A DNA stretch of 64,000 bases, from assembly GCA_963513935.1 (NCBI GenBank), contig OY740770.1, positions 95,140,511 through 95,204,510 of the forward strand, in the 5' to 3' direction. Under the pieces are notes generated by a model. That model saw only the letters and a list, made by a program, of their open reading frames with translations. It was not told where the DNA came from and did not search any database. The DNA comes from Aphrophora alni. Taxonomy: Eukaryota > Arthropoda > Insecta > Hemiptera > Aphrophoridae. Each line of letters starts with the position of its first letter. The first letter of the stretch is position 1. This document shows positions 11,646 through 25,382 of this stretch, one piece after another. Position numbers and translations under genes: made by a program.

Positions 11646-13647
11646 AATTTTGTTAACCTTCGAACATTTTTTTAAATCAAATTTTGGTAGTATATTCACA
11701 ATTAAATTTGAAATATTGATTTCTTTAGGTGAAACCATACGTTGATTCATTCATTCAAATTATTTTTGGTGGGAGTCACGTTTTTTTATTTTAATAATAT
11801 TTATAAAATTCTGATTCTATCTAGATTATATATATAAACCAATTTTTTAACAATAGAAAATAAAACATCTAAACTTTGGACGTAATTGTTTTCTTTCTTT
11901 CCAATAAGGTAAAGTGTTTCCGTCCGTCTGACCACCTCTGTCTGGCCACCTGTTCTCTGTACACCAATTTAGATGATATTGAAAACAGCCCTTTTTTAGA
12001 ATATTTGTCAAAGCATTTTAAAATCCGTTAAATGGCCATGTCATAAGTTAGGTACGTCCGCCTAAAAAAACCTTAAAATTCTGATTTTCCCAAGGTTAAA
12101 TTCTCTAAGATAAAAAACAACATATTTGGTCACTATCTTCCAATAAAATTCTTATTCAAATATTATAAAATTAATATTATAAAGTATTATTCAAGTAAAC
12201 ATTTTAAAAAGATTTAGTTTTACCAAAAATAAAACTGGATGTAGAATACCACTGTTAGAAATAATTAAAAAACAAAAATGAGTTACGTTCGTCAACATTA
12301 AAAATTAACATAGTTTACTTTTAAGATTTACTTTCAAAAACACCCCTAAATATACTCAGGTATTCCACAGTGAGTATCTCTCATCTTCAATCTTGTTTTA
12401 ATTTTATTTCCCTTCCGTAGAAAGCTGACTATCGATTCATTGATAACCTCATCAAAACATTACTAGCACCGTCTTATCAAAACAACAGCTACAGTATAAT
12501 CAAGAAGTTCTCTCAACTAACCGAAGTGGCTCAATTAATATTTATGATTCCAAGTCCAACTCTTTCTAATTTCACTTTCTTCGAATGAAATTATTTCGAT
12601 TGTGGTTTGATATTGAACTCCAATATTCCCATTGTAGAAAGTTTAGGCACTTGACTAGCCATTCACTTTTATGAATAAAACTGTTATTTAAAATATCATT
12701 ATTTTTGTGACTAATTTAATATTATTAATAAATTTAAATTAGCTCTACACGCGTTTGTGAAATTCAGATGATTCCAGTTGTTTTATTGTTCGTAAAATAA
12801 TTATTACATGTTTTAGTTCAAACTGTTAGTACTGAAAATAATTTTCCGACGTTTGCAACGTACTGACCAAGCAACTCGTTGTCCAACTCGACCATTTAGA
12901 ACTTTTAAAGATAGAATTGTTTTGCAACGTGCCTTTTTTTTTAAATACTACACATATTGATATGTAAGTATTGTGTTCTCGTTTGTTTCACTAATAAATA
13001 ATATGTGTAAAAGTATTGTGTAAAATTTTTTGTCCCTAGTCAATTTTTTATATTTCAAGCACTTCTTGTTAGATTTTTATTTTTTATTATGTTAAATTAA
13101 AGTTTATAGTGTTTTTATATTTATTTTACCTTGTAATGCTTTGATAAATAGTTATTTTTACTGTATTATGGTTATATAGTGGCAGAAAAAAATATGAATA
13201 AATATTCATTCGTTAATTCGTTCAATTATTATATGCTCCAATTTCCCTCGTAAATACTGATGCCAACACAAATATTAAAAATATCATTACGATCTTGGTG
13301 TACAATTTTCTGTCGTTTTATTTTCCGTAGTTGGTACGATAATCTGACTTCCTTGAAACAGTCAAATACAAAAATCTAAAGTTTTTTTAATACGAACCTG
13401 AATCTTACAACTTTCTCAAACAGATCTTTCAATTAAAACGTTTCCACAATAAAGCAATTAACACAGCCCTACTGAGTTTAATTTATTGGCAATTAAACGG
13501 CCTTTTGTAGGCTATGGTATTAGAGATCTTCGCTTTCTTTACACTCTCCAACAAGATGTTGGATGATAAATGTAGGGCACGCGCGCGTTTGATCACGCTA
13601 CATGTTTATTTCGTTCTTTACCGAATTTTCCCTTCTTGTCAGTTGTC

Positions 13648-13849
<202 letters not shown>

Positions 13850-14097
13850 ACCACGTTAACTTAACTTTTATACATAAGTAATAATGATCTATTATAGACT
13901 AGTTTTCTTGATGATGAATGTTTTCTTATTATTCACATGATGTGAATATATTTTGTACTAATATCTTCAATGTATTTTAGAAATGCTAAAATTGAGTCCC
14001 TTGTGTATGAGAAACTTCGTAGGTTTTATAAGTAGATGTTTTAATGCAGTCGGAAACTATACTTTGTCATTCGGACTATGGACAACCCTTTCTTTCT

Positions 14098-14172
14098 TCT
14101 ATCATATCAGGTTTCTATGAACCAACTCTTGTTCTCTTTCGACCCTGACGTTATTGGAGTATTTTAGGGCTT
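14098..14172 (-). repeat. Dispersed repeat copy C (partial, reverse)
   Basis: The reverse complement contains aacgtcagggtcgaaagaga and acaagagttggtt, matching the conserved core of the copies at 4.7 and 22.5 kb. Similarity fades outside this core. Confidence 0.6.
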
Positions 14173-14769
14173 TAGGTTTTTATTTTATGCTCTTTTCTTC
14201 TTCTCTTTTTAAGGAGATGTTGACCTTGAGGTTTTTCGCCTATAACAATGCAGATAAAAATTTATGTATATAAACCGTGATTGGTATATAAATGAAAAAC
14301 GATCTCCAACACTGTTGGGTTTCTTTTATATTTTACTCTAATACACAGTGATCCAAGGCTACAAGTTACTTCAAAGTTTTATAGAAATCACAATAGGGAA
14401 TAAAACAGTGTACATATGTAATATTTTAGGTATCCTATGCAGCTTACGATAGTTTTTTTTTAAATACATGGAAAGAAAGGAATTTTTATTTTTTGGTCAG
14501 ATAAAAACTTCCCGCGAGAAGAAAACAGTTCAAATGAGGTTTACTGTTTTACAGTAATATGTTTATGCTTTGGATTAAGCCCTGTATTTCGAGTCAAAGC
14601 ACTCGCGTTCATGAATTGGATCCGCGAATTATCTGTTTTGAGTCGTTGTCGTTTTAAAACGGAAAATAAATTTTAAAACTTTTACATACATCGATTGGCC
14701 TGGTTGCAAAACTCTACTCCTAAATTGCATAACGATTGGTAAACACGTTTGGCTGTAACTACGTAACAA

Positions 14770-14770
<1 letters not shown>

Positions 14771-14835
<65 letters not shown>
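14771..14835. repeat. (CA)n microsatellite
   Basis: A pure CA tract of about 32 units. Confidence 0.97.
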
Positions 14836-14838
<3 letters not shown>

Positions 14839-17179
14839 AACATGGAGACAAAATATCAGATGGGCGAAAACAGTACATCGGTTCTCTCAGCTAATAGACA
14901 TATTACTCACGAAGTGATGCTAGTGTTGCTCAGATTGCAAATCTTTAATAGCGCATGTGTGGCAGATTGACATCGAATCATAGCTACTCAGTATCACTCT
15001 CTACCTGCATCAACTGCTATAATGTTATCAATCCTAACATATTCTTAATTAAACAATTCTACTGTGAATTTCCATTATTTAAAAATATATTTACTTATTA
15101 AACCTTATTTCATTTCATTTAATAACACATAGGTTAATATCAAACGACTTTACTGTTGACACAACAAAGTACAGAATTAACACTTATAGTTTTATAAAAC
15201 AGAGATTTCAAATAGTATCTGGATGATTTAAATATTCCAGTTATGAGTTAAATAGACTTTATAGAATTTTGATTTTTAGTCTCGGTCCTTTCATTTGAAT
15301 ACATGGGGCGAAAAATAACAGAAGTCCAGATTTAAAAACTAAGCAAAGTGTCGCTAGATCATTCTTTAGGTTCATTGCATAATATTTAATTAGGACGAAC
15401 TAACGAAATCCAAAATTTATCTAGAGATTTGATTGAACAGAATAATCTACATTTTTCTCAAAGATTGAATAGACTTCAAGACAAGGTAATAGTAAAACAT
15501 TATTTTTAGAGTTTCGTATATGTAGTAGTGAAATATCTGTAATTTCTTTCCATATTTATATTACAAAAGTACAGAAAAGAATGTGTGTATATGTAGGTTT
15601 TAAAAATGTTTGTTTGTATACCAGTTTAGTTTTAATTTTTTTTGTCTGTTTCAAACAAAACCTTAGATTGATTTACGTTTGGTAAAGGTTTTCAGATCAT
15701 AAGCGTGCCCGTAGGCCGTGATAAATCGAATAGTAGTTTAGGATGTTTTAAATTAATTTAATACAATTTTCGCATATCTGACTCAGCACCAGTGATAAAT
15801 GAATATATGAATTTAACTGTTTACGGTAATTATGTAATTAATGCAATTCCTTTCATTTCAATTTTAACTATATAATATATTTGCTATTCAAACACAAATT
15901 ATAAGTAAATCTTACACTGAAATTTATTTTAAAATATCATAGATTTTATCAAATGTTTTAAAATGTAAATGTTTTGTTTAATGTAAGAAGTAGGCTAATT
16001 AATAAAGCAATATAAACATATGTTATCTACAATGATTTCTTATAATCTTTGTAGCAAGAACAGCAATATTCAGACATTCATTGCATATGATTCTTTAATT
16101 ATAAACCAATCAAATGTTTAGATTTTATAAATTACCAAAAGCAAGTTATAACTGAGAACTGCCATTTTGTTTTTATTGTTAAAAGCTAACAAACTACAAA
16201 CGTGTAAAGCTGTTTATAGTGCTGTGTTCTCATGTCCTCGACAATATTTGATTTAGGGGAGATTTAAAATTTAATAAAAGCATCTACCATAACATAAAAA
16301 AACACAACTGATTTTGTCACCCTAATAAAAGCTCAATTAGCCGAAATGTTAATTTATTTCATAAAAATAAGTTAGGTTCTCTTTGTTACTGAAAATGAGG
16401 TAAAAAAATAAATTTAAAATTACATTTAATCTGTTGAAAAATCTTTCTTATTAGGATACTAGGAGGTTTTACAATAGCAGATAATACATTATTTCCATGT
16501 CGGCAAAAGAGCTGATTTACAAATTTAAAAAATGCAAGAAATTGTGTACTTTCACATAAACAGGGCTGATCCGTATCAATCTGAGGATTTTGAAACAAGT
16601 TGGAAGGGGGCAAAGATAACGCTCTAGAATAAAATTGAATGCTTGTAACATTTTCAAAAAGAATTACAAATTGTATTGTTTTTTTATGTGGTGCAATCTT
16701 TTTTTTATTTTGAAAAAAAACATATTACAGGACATGACTTTTTAAAGGTATATTGGTATACTGTAACTATGCATCAGTTTAACTCAAAACTAAATGACAT
16801 ATTTAAGTCTTGCTGAGAAAATGTATTTCACTCATAGAACTTGGTGATATATGAGATACGATCTATTTTAATTAGATTTAGATGACTTTTCTAATTTAAA
16901 TTTGTGGCGATAATAACTCTCAAAAATGACAATACATTTACTTCAACAACTATTTCATTTATAAGTCGTTTTTATTAAAACGTTCTACATGTGCAATGTT
17001 AATAATATAAATGCATTTGGTAAAATTATCAACTTAAAAAAATATAATTAAGTAACAAACATTTAAAAGTAAATGTTATTCTATTTAAAACTTTCTGCTA
17101 TTTTTATTATTAACAAACTATATTAGTTAGAGATATTCTGTTTGTCATCCTCAAGGGGAACAATATTCAGAATAAATTC

Positions 17180-17680
17180 AAAGGGTAGCAATCCCCCCCT
17201 CCTCCAGGCTTAACTTAAATATATCAATTTTTCAACTATCCCATGACAAACTGATGAAAGCACTTAAATGAAATAATATTTTCATTTCATATCTTTGATA
17301 CCATCCGATTTTATTTTGGTTTACATCAAATTTCCCATAAGGGGTAATTTTAAAATTTCATAAAATTGGTAAAGGCAAATTTCGGATTTTAATTTTTAAC
17401 GATATTCAATCGATTGTAATTCATAAATTAGTAATATTGTAAATGTAGTAAATGGTTTCAATAGTATTCATCAAATATATATTATTTATTATTATTTGTT
17501 TACGTGAATTTTTAAAAAAATGACAAAGTATTGTTTGCGGATTTCATTTTTAAATATTTTTTCTACAAAATGAATTATGTTTTAAGAGATTTGATTTAAC
17601 ACATTGAGTATTATGGGTTGCAATTTGATATTTTAGGCTATGGTCCGTGGGGGGGGGGGTGAGAAGAGTTGCTACCCTTT
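17180..17680. mobile_element. Possible MITE with short inverted termini and C/G-rich subtermini
   Basis: aaagggtagcaa at 17180-17191 is mirrored by ttgctacccttt at 17669-17680. Each is followed inward by a pyrimidine stretch with a C/G run (ccccccctcctcc; ggggggggggtgagaag). The interior is AT-rich and non-coding. Ends of this style occur in hAT-like MITEs, but no clean target duplication was found. Confidence 0.4.
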
Positions 17681-18086
17681 AAAATTATTTTTTAAATAGT
17701 TTCTCTTGAAGATGAAACGCATCCTTATATATCACAAATATCATTAAGGGTTTTAATAAGAAGTGTGGACAATTCTGAAATAAACACTCTGTGTTTTATT
17801 TCTTACATAAGTATAATTTCAAAAATCTTTTTTATGTGGTCTTGAATTTCAAAAAATCAGTTACACAGGAATGAAGGGGTAAATCGCAATAGATTACCAT
17901 TTAGAAACATAGTTTGTACCAAAATTATCTCGGCGAAAAGTTTCTTGGCATCAAAGTATTTCATCTTTCTATTTATACATGATAAACCAAGCGCATTATA
18001 ATTATTGTAGCGAGTAATGGAATCAGTGAAATCCTGGAGCTGGCCGTGACTCCCTCCTCCGAAGACATTGAGGCCAAAATGGCGGC

Positions 18087-18094
18087 TATATAAG
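18087..18094 (+). promoter_or_regulatory. TATA box, candidate promoter of the chitin-binding gene
   Basis: TATATAAG sits in an unusually GC-rich patch and is the best core-promoter match I noticed upstream of the gene. A start about 30 bp downstream falls near 18117-18120. Insect cuticular protein genes are often TATA-driven with a short first exon. No strong initiator (TCAGT) is present, and linkage to the gene 13.5 kb away is inference. Confidence 0.45.
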
Positions 18095-18116
18095 CAGGAA
18101 AGCCGAGTTGAGATCG

Positions 18117-18162
18117 CTTGACTGTGTTCTGTGCTCTTGTGAAGTGATACTATACCCACAAA
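18117..18162 (+). other. Candidate non-coding first exon (5' UTR)
   Basis: A short GC-balanced stretch runs from the predicted start downstream of the TATA box to a consensus donor gtgagt at 18163. It contains no ATG in a useful frame, so it would be 5' UTR. It would splice to the acceptor at 31629, one base before the start codon at 31631. Both splice sites are good, but only their arrangement supports the pairing. Confidence 0.4.
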
Positions 18163-21100
18163 GTGAGTACCTGGATAAAGTGTTTTGGATTTAGTTTTTA
18201 ATTATTTCAGTATATTAATCAGAATTAATGATACAAATTAATTTAATTAAGTATTATCGTCGTAAGTGTAACGTGTGCTAAATTGCAAAAATAAAATATA
18301 AACTAATAAAAATTAATAATTTAGAAATATTTAGGCAAGTTAATTTAAGTACTTGTTGTATTGTAGTAGAGGTTAGTGTTTTTTATTAATTTAAAACTAT
18401 ATTAATTTTAATTCTTGTTTGAAACCTTTTAATAAATAAAAAATATAATAATATAATTTAATATTTCTTTTTTCTTATAGGTCTATAACTAGTTTTATTT
18501 TATTATTTGTTTGTTTTAGAGGCACGCATTGATTATATTTCAACTTTTAAGTATTTGATTCCTCCTCCGAACATTTTTCAGCCTTACGTAATTGTGAAGA
18601 TCATATTTTTAACACGCATCAATTCATTTTGTTTTTAATATGGTTCAAATAAACGTATATCTATTAAACAAAATAACTAAAATCAGCAAGATTGTACAAA
18701 TGAAATTCCTTTAACTGCTTAAAAATTTGTAAACCAACCAAACTAGTAACATTTATCAGGCAACCAACTAAAGTCAAATCTTATAGACTCGAACAAGAGT
18801 GCTCTTATCAAAAGTAAAAGTTTATTTTATTTAAACATTTTATAAATATTTTGAAACTTCCTTAAATATGAAATGATTTATTTACAGGTTTTATTAATTT
18901 TTATATTAAAGTATACAATTTTTAATGTAGACATTTATCGTAAATACTCTAACTTTATAACTATAAAATAGTGAATACATAGCTCAATATTTTGTTCAGT
19001 ATCGCTAAAATTTGCGAAATTCATACAGTTGTTTTTAATTAATTAAAATACGAAGAAAGTAATTTTCCATTGTTTAATATAAACTTAAAATTTATGAATA
19101 AACACAATAACTCTTTGTACATGGAACACTAAAAACCTTTTCTCTGTATTTTAAACGCTTTTTAAGGTAGTTTAGTCAAATCTTCTAAAACTTAGGAATT
19201 TTTTTTTAATGACACCAAAAATTTAAACAAAATATAATAAAACAACTAGAGACTGGAATTAATAAAAACCCAATTTATTAAAGTTACGCAATAATTGTAA
19301 CACATTTTCATAAAAATTGGTTGAAATTTTTTGGCGAATGACACATATACATATATACATTTCCGAAAAAATAACGGATTCGCAAATGGTGCTTTAACAA
19401 ATACTAAATTAATGATAGAGAATTTTGAAGGGGGAAAAACGCTGTGGGTACATCTTAAAAACCCATTTAGTTTCTTTACAATCTTTTTACAATTTTTCTG
19501 GCATAAGCGATTTCATGGACGTTTTCAGGAAGCACTGTTTGACTAAACCATTTACACTACTGTATAGGTCAGTGTTGTATACGCATTAATTAGTGTGTTT
19601 CAAACAGCAAAACAAATAATAAAGTTCACATTTTAATGACATTTTCTTTTTATTATTCGGCTTTAAAAGTGTATGTATAATAAACAGTATTATTAAGATT
19701 TATATGTTAGCAAATTTGTGATTGCTTTCAACTATAAAAACTTGATGAAATTGTAATATAACATAGCATTTTTTTAAACCCATAAATTATAAGATAACAG
19801 GTTTCAAATTCAAAATTCTGCGTCAAATCTTATAATATATTTTTTTAAATGCCGTCCCATTTAAGTCCAATTGTAAGAATGAATGTGTTCAATTGTTTAC
19901 AAATTAAAATTAATATAAATAAAATTACCATTTAAATATGTGTTTGTACATTATAAAACAGTAACTCAGTCCTTCATCAGCTAGATAACAAGTGGCTCTC
20001 TTTGTAGTGCTATGTATTCGTACATGTGGTTTTAGTCTTAGTAGATCCATTATCTTCTCCATAAACAGATGTCAGCACTCGTAGAAATAGTGACAAAATT
20101 ACACATAATATTTTTATTTCTAACCCATCAGTGTACTAATTTTTAACTGAAGAATAATTATAATTCTGTGATAGTTAAGTAATTTTACATTTTACGAAAA
20201 CTTTTACTATTTTATTTTTATATTTTCACAAATATATATTTAAATAATTTGATTTACGTAGAAAAAAATGTCATCATCACCTTATCTTCACCTTATTGTT
20301 AATGTTGGATAATAAGATAACACTTCTGTTTGATATCGTTTTCCTTCATATATCGGAGTTCTTTTGTCGACCTTTTAATTTATAAACTGTTTCTAACAGC
20401 TTGATAAATATTCAAATGTGGATATTTTAAATTTCTTAAAACAAGTTTTTAATGCTCACTAATTTTAAACGAACCTTTTATCGTAGAGTTTCAAGTAGTT
20501 CTTACTGTGAAACTGAAAATTAGATTCCATTCCAACTTAACAATTACCCACTATAAACTACAATAAAATGTAGTGATAAAAATATAATATCGCCACGTTC
20601 CTGTACATCCAATAATTTATATATAGATTTTCCATTACTTTTTACACACAAATATGTTCAAAAAGGTGTAACAAAATAAAATATTAAATCAAAATGATTT
20701 TATTTTTAAGATTTATGTTCTTTATGTATTTTTTTAATAGAGAATGAAATAGTTTACAAAATAAAAATAGTTTTCTTTAATATACTGTACTTCTAATTTA
20801 ATTCTTTCCCCCCAATTCTATAATCTTATAAATATTCCAGAAAATAATTTTTTTTTTCAGAATTACCGGCTTACATAACATTACCTTTTGGGGTTTAAAA
20901 AAAAAATCGTACAATATAGACTACTGAAGAAGGAATATAACAGAAACCTAATGAAAGTCGGTTGATCTGCATTATACATCCAGACATCTGGATATCTTTA
21001 GTTTGTTTTGTAGATTTGTTATTAGGAAAGTCTAAAACAAAAAGCTTTGTCGCTTTACTTTGACATTTCTAATTTTAATAAACAACCATTTCTAAATTTA

Positions 21101-22509
21101 GTTTTCTTATAGTAAAAAACAAATAAAAACTAAAGCAAACAGAATACATTCCAAGATCCCTGGATTTTAAATTTCATATTTTTAACTTTGAAAATTCAAG
21201 ACACAAGGTTACAATTTTGGTGGTAATTTATATACTTGTTAGTCTTAAAAATTTAAATTATTAATATTAATAGATTTTCGCCGAATTTAGAGTATGTTGC
21301 ATAAAAAATTAAGGGATATTTTAGAACAGTCAATCAATTACTCCTGTTAAAGACTTTATACATGTAACAAAATCATACAAGTACCACGTTTACATTCACA
21401 TATAATTATAAAATATATTTAAATAACAAAAAACAATTCAGTACGTTTTATAGCACATACAATTTTGTCTGTTTTAAAAGGTAGGATCTGTGCACATTTC
21501 GTGTTTCCAGGTCTAACTTTACAAGAGACTTATTCAAAAGCTTATTTCCAATGTACTAGTAATAATTCAGTGTTCTTTAAAAATCATTTAAATAATTATA
21601 AATTCTAGGAAAGCGTATTCGATTAAAAGAAATTTGGGTTAATAGAAATCAATTTGTTTCCATTAAGTTAAACTGATCTGTTCCGTTCGTTATTTTAAGT
21701 GTCCTCTCGCACGTTTAGTGGTCAGAGAGAGTGTAATGAAAAAATGTCGACCACACAAGTATACAGAGAGGGCATGTAACTCACCTGGCCGAGAAAGTGG
21801 TCTTGCCTAACTAAAGTTGCACCGCGCCTTTCTAACTAGATCAGGCGTTCTACTGATCGGCTGCTAATTACACTCTTTGTTACATAAACAATATCCAATT
21901 GTTTGTTCAGGCACACGTCTTAAACAGACGTGAAATGGAAAATGTTTCAGCGAGTTATCGTGAAAAAACTTACAAAGAAATTAATTACATTGGCCTTTCT
22001 ATCTTGTAAAAATACATGTTTGCGTCATTTTAAAATTAATTTTAATTTGCGTATGTTCAATTTTTACTCATTCTTTGATAAATGAGGTTTTGTCAATTAT
22101 TTAAGCTGACGAGAAAATATGTTTATCTTCTTCATATATTAGAACAGAATATGAATACAGTCATTGCTAAATACATGTTTAAGAAATATATTTCTTCTAT
22201 CTGTGCTATTAAACTGGCTTCTTGAAGAAATCAAATCATTGATAGGAACTTAATAAATACAAAATCTAAATTTCTTTACTAAACTCATTGTTTACTGACA
22301 GTCGAAATATGTTAAATAAACTCTTAAAATTTGCTTATGGAAATTACCTTTACAAAAATAATCATTATTTTTTTATTTTTTTCTAAACCGTGGTTCCATA
22401 GTTGAGCAATATTTTCAACGGTTTTATTTTTAAGCTAATTTTAATGAAATTATTGTTTGAAGGAGAAAAACCTCTCTGACATCATCGCTTTATAAAAAGA
22501 GAAAGAAAA

Positions 22510-22685
22510 TAACTCGTATACTCTAATAGCGACAGGGTCGGAAAAGAACAAGAGTTGGTCAAGAGATACCTGGTTAATAAAGATTAAAAGAGGGATCTAA
22601 CCCAACACTAGATGAAAAGATATATATCCAGCTAGGTCCCTCGGGATTGCCAGCCCCGTACTCCTACAATGAGCCCCCAGAGGGC
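22510..22685 (+). repeat. Dispersed repeat copy B
   Basis: This is the longest copy of the three. It matches 4676-4850 along its length, with a conserved core and a shared distal block (gctaggtccctcgggattgc here, gctaggatctctcaggaatg in copy A). Its class is unknown. Confidence 0.65.
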
Positions 22686-24312
22686 TGAAATTTATAATAT
22701 ATTTTTTATGTGGTAAGTTAAAATATTCCCAAAATTTTGCTTTTAAGTATTTTTCAACAAAATTCAAAAAGACATTATTTGAATAAATGGTTTAAATGTA
22801 TTCTGATGACAATGCAAATCACTGAAATCCCAATATCGATAATTTCGTACTACCAAAGTACTTTCTTTCTTTAGCATTAAAACATGTTTATAAATTCCAC
22901 CAACTTCAATATTTAAGTGGTACGAAATACTTTTAAAGCGACTCAGGATTTTTCTAAACCTTTATTTTTTACGACTTTACAAATTTCTTTTACTTACCCA
23001 GTATAGGTAGTAAGTTTACTAATCACAAAATTTTTCATAACTGATCTTCACATTTCATAGCCTCCGAAAACAGACAAAATTATTTTCGATATGCCGTCTA
23101 TCTGTCAGCATCAATAGAGCCCACAAACATTAAGGTTCTGAAATCTTGTGTAACAACGGTTTTACAAACTTACCCCATATGTAATTCAATTACAATTCAA
23201 TAGCCTAAAAGAACAGCTATTATACAATACATTTATGGGGTCTGCTTGAATTACATTGTATGATAGGGTTGGGTAAATACTATGATGGTTCCATCAAGTG
23301 ATTTCTTTATGATTTTATCTTTTACTAAACAGCTGTTTAGTATTTAGATTTACTCTAGAATTTAAATAATCACGCCATTAGTTTCTCTTTGGTTGTGATA
23401 GTAACAATACGTAAACGCATTAACTACTGTCTGTAATATGCATTGCAATCGTAATTCTTTGGTTAAATTACTTTGTTTAAGGCATTTGCGACAACTATAA
23501 TTTAGGCTATATCACGCCATATTGCACGCAATGTTTGCTTTCAGTGACTTTAATATTGTATGCCATACTCGACCGTATTCAACGTAACATTAACGATCAA
23601 TTTCATGGAAATCTGTTCAGCGGTTACCTAGAACTTAAGAGAAATGAAATGGTCCTATTTATTGTATCGTAATAAAACTTGTTGCATTTTTGAGGTTGTT
23701 TGATTTCTTCGCATAAATGCACTGCTAAATCAACCATTTACTGTATCAAACAATTTTCTGTGTGTCATTCAGTTAACTGTTAGCATAAATATTATAAATG
23801 TCGCTACAAGGATATGTCAAGAGTTTATTTTAGTTATATTATCGTTTTTTTGTAAATTTTTAGATTGTTGACGGGTTGAGAATGTTAGAATAACTGTGGT
23901 GTGAATTCGATGTGCTAACCACACACTACCAGACTGGAAAGCCGTCGAACAGGACTGGGCTATTAAAACATAGAGACTAGCTCCAAAGTATATTACGTAA
24001 CTAGACCTATAATTTACCAGTTAGTTGAAAATTGATTGAATAGAACTCCTGCTACAAGGAAATTTATGAATGTTCATTGTATACCCAATAAGCAACATCA
24101 TAGGTCATAGTAAGCATATTGTGACATGAAGTTATGTACAAGTACTAGCTGATGGCCCCAGTTACACTTGGGAACAGTAGATATAGCTTTATAAAGAAAT
24201 CATTTTATTAGCACAACCCTAATGGTAGTGCTATGGAAATAAATTATGCCCAAATACAGCAACATACCAATTTTGATCAAAATCGACCCATAAATAACAA
24301 ATATATGATACT

Positions 24313-25382
24313 TGTTTTAGGGGTAAAAAACATCTTTGGAGTGGAACATTTCCAAAACCTTTCTTAGTACGCGTCTACATACCTACCCTAAACCATGTTG
24401 CTTTAGGGGTAAAAAACACCCTTGGAGTGCAACATTTTCAAAACCCTTTCTTAGTACACGCCCACATATCACCCCAAACCACGTTTAAACAATTCATAGC
24501 TCTAGGCTTTTGGATCCAGAGATATGCTTTAGGCGTAAGAATCACCTTTGGAGTGGAAGATTTTCAAAACCCCTTCTTAGTATGTGTCTACATACCTACC
24601 CCAAACCATGTTAAAATTTCATAGCTCTAGGCTTCTTGGATCCAGAGATATGCTTTAAGGGTAAAAAACACCTTTGGAGTGAAACATTTTCAAAACCCTT
24701 TATTAGTTCGCGTCTACAGACCTACTCCAAACCATGTTCAAAAATTCACAGTTCTACGTTTCTTGGATTCAGAGATATGCTTTAAGGGTAAAAAACACCT
24801 TTGGAGTGAAACATTTTCAAAACCCTTTATTAGTTCGCGTCTACAGACCTACTCCAAACCATGTTCAAAAATTCACAGTTCTACGTTTCTTGGATTCAGA
24901 GATATGCTTTAAGGGTAAAAAACACCTTTGGAGTGAAACATTTTCAAAACCCTTTATTAGTTCGCGTCTACAGACCTACTCCAAACCATGTTCAAAAATT
25001 CACAGTTCTACGTTTCTTGGATTCAGAGATATGCTTTAAGGGTAAAAAAACACCTTTGGAGTGAAACATTTTCAAAACCCTTTATTAGTTCGCGTCTACA
25101 GACCTACTCCAAACCATGTTCAAAAATTCACAGTTCTACGTTTCTTGGATTCAGAGATATGCTTTAAGGGTAAAAAACACCTTTGGAGTGAAACATTTTC
25201 AAAACCCTTTATTAGTTCGCGTCTACAGACCTACTCCAAACCATGTTCAAAAATTCACAGTTCTAAGTTTCTTGGATTCTTAGATACGCTTTAAGGGTAA
25301 AAAACGTCTTTGGAGTGGAACATTTTCAAAACCCTTTCTCTGTACGCGTCTACATACTTACCCTAAACCATGTTAAAAAATT
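24313..25382. repeat. 127-bp tandem array (about nine copies)
   Basis: Units start at 24313 (short), 24401, 24527, 24653, 24780, 24907, 25034, 25162 and 25289 (partial). Copies 4-8 are virtually identical; the outer ones diverge, the usual sign of recent homogenisation of the centre by unequal exchange. A typical block is ggagtgaaacattttcaaaa. The period is not a multiple of three, so all frames stay open and yield repetitive pseudo-proteins that should not be annotated as genes. Confidence 0.97.

Noticed and set aside
17857..18159. 100-codon minus-strand frame over the candidate promoter
   Set aside because: It has no recognisable domain and overlaps the TATA box and donor site; treated as a shadow in GC-richer DNA.
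21780..21860. tRNA/SINE-like A box (ggccgagaaagtggtc) in a GC-richer spot
   Set aside because: The spacing has extra bases, no B box (GGTTCGA-like) follows at a suitable distance, and no cloverleaf can be drawn.
24427..25294. Five overlapping open frames with repeated HFQNPLLVRVYRPTP-type peptides
   Set aside because: These are translations of the 127-bp tandem array. The period is not a multiple of three and there is no coding composition.
24313..25382. CRISPR array reading of the tandem repeats (also 38.9-40.2 kb)
   Set aside because: Whole units repeat with no unique spacers, and the DNA is eukaryotic with spliced genes.
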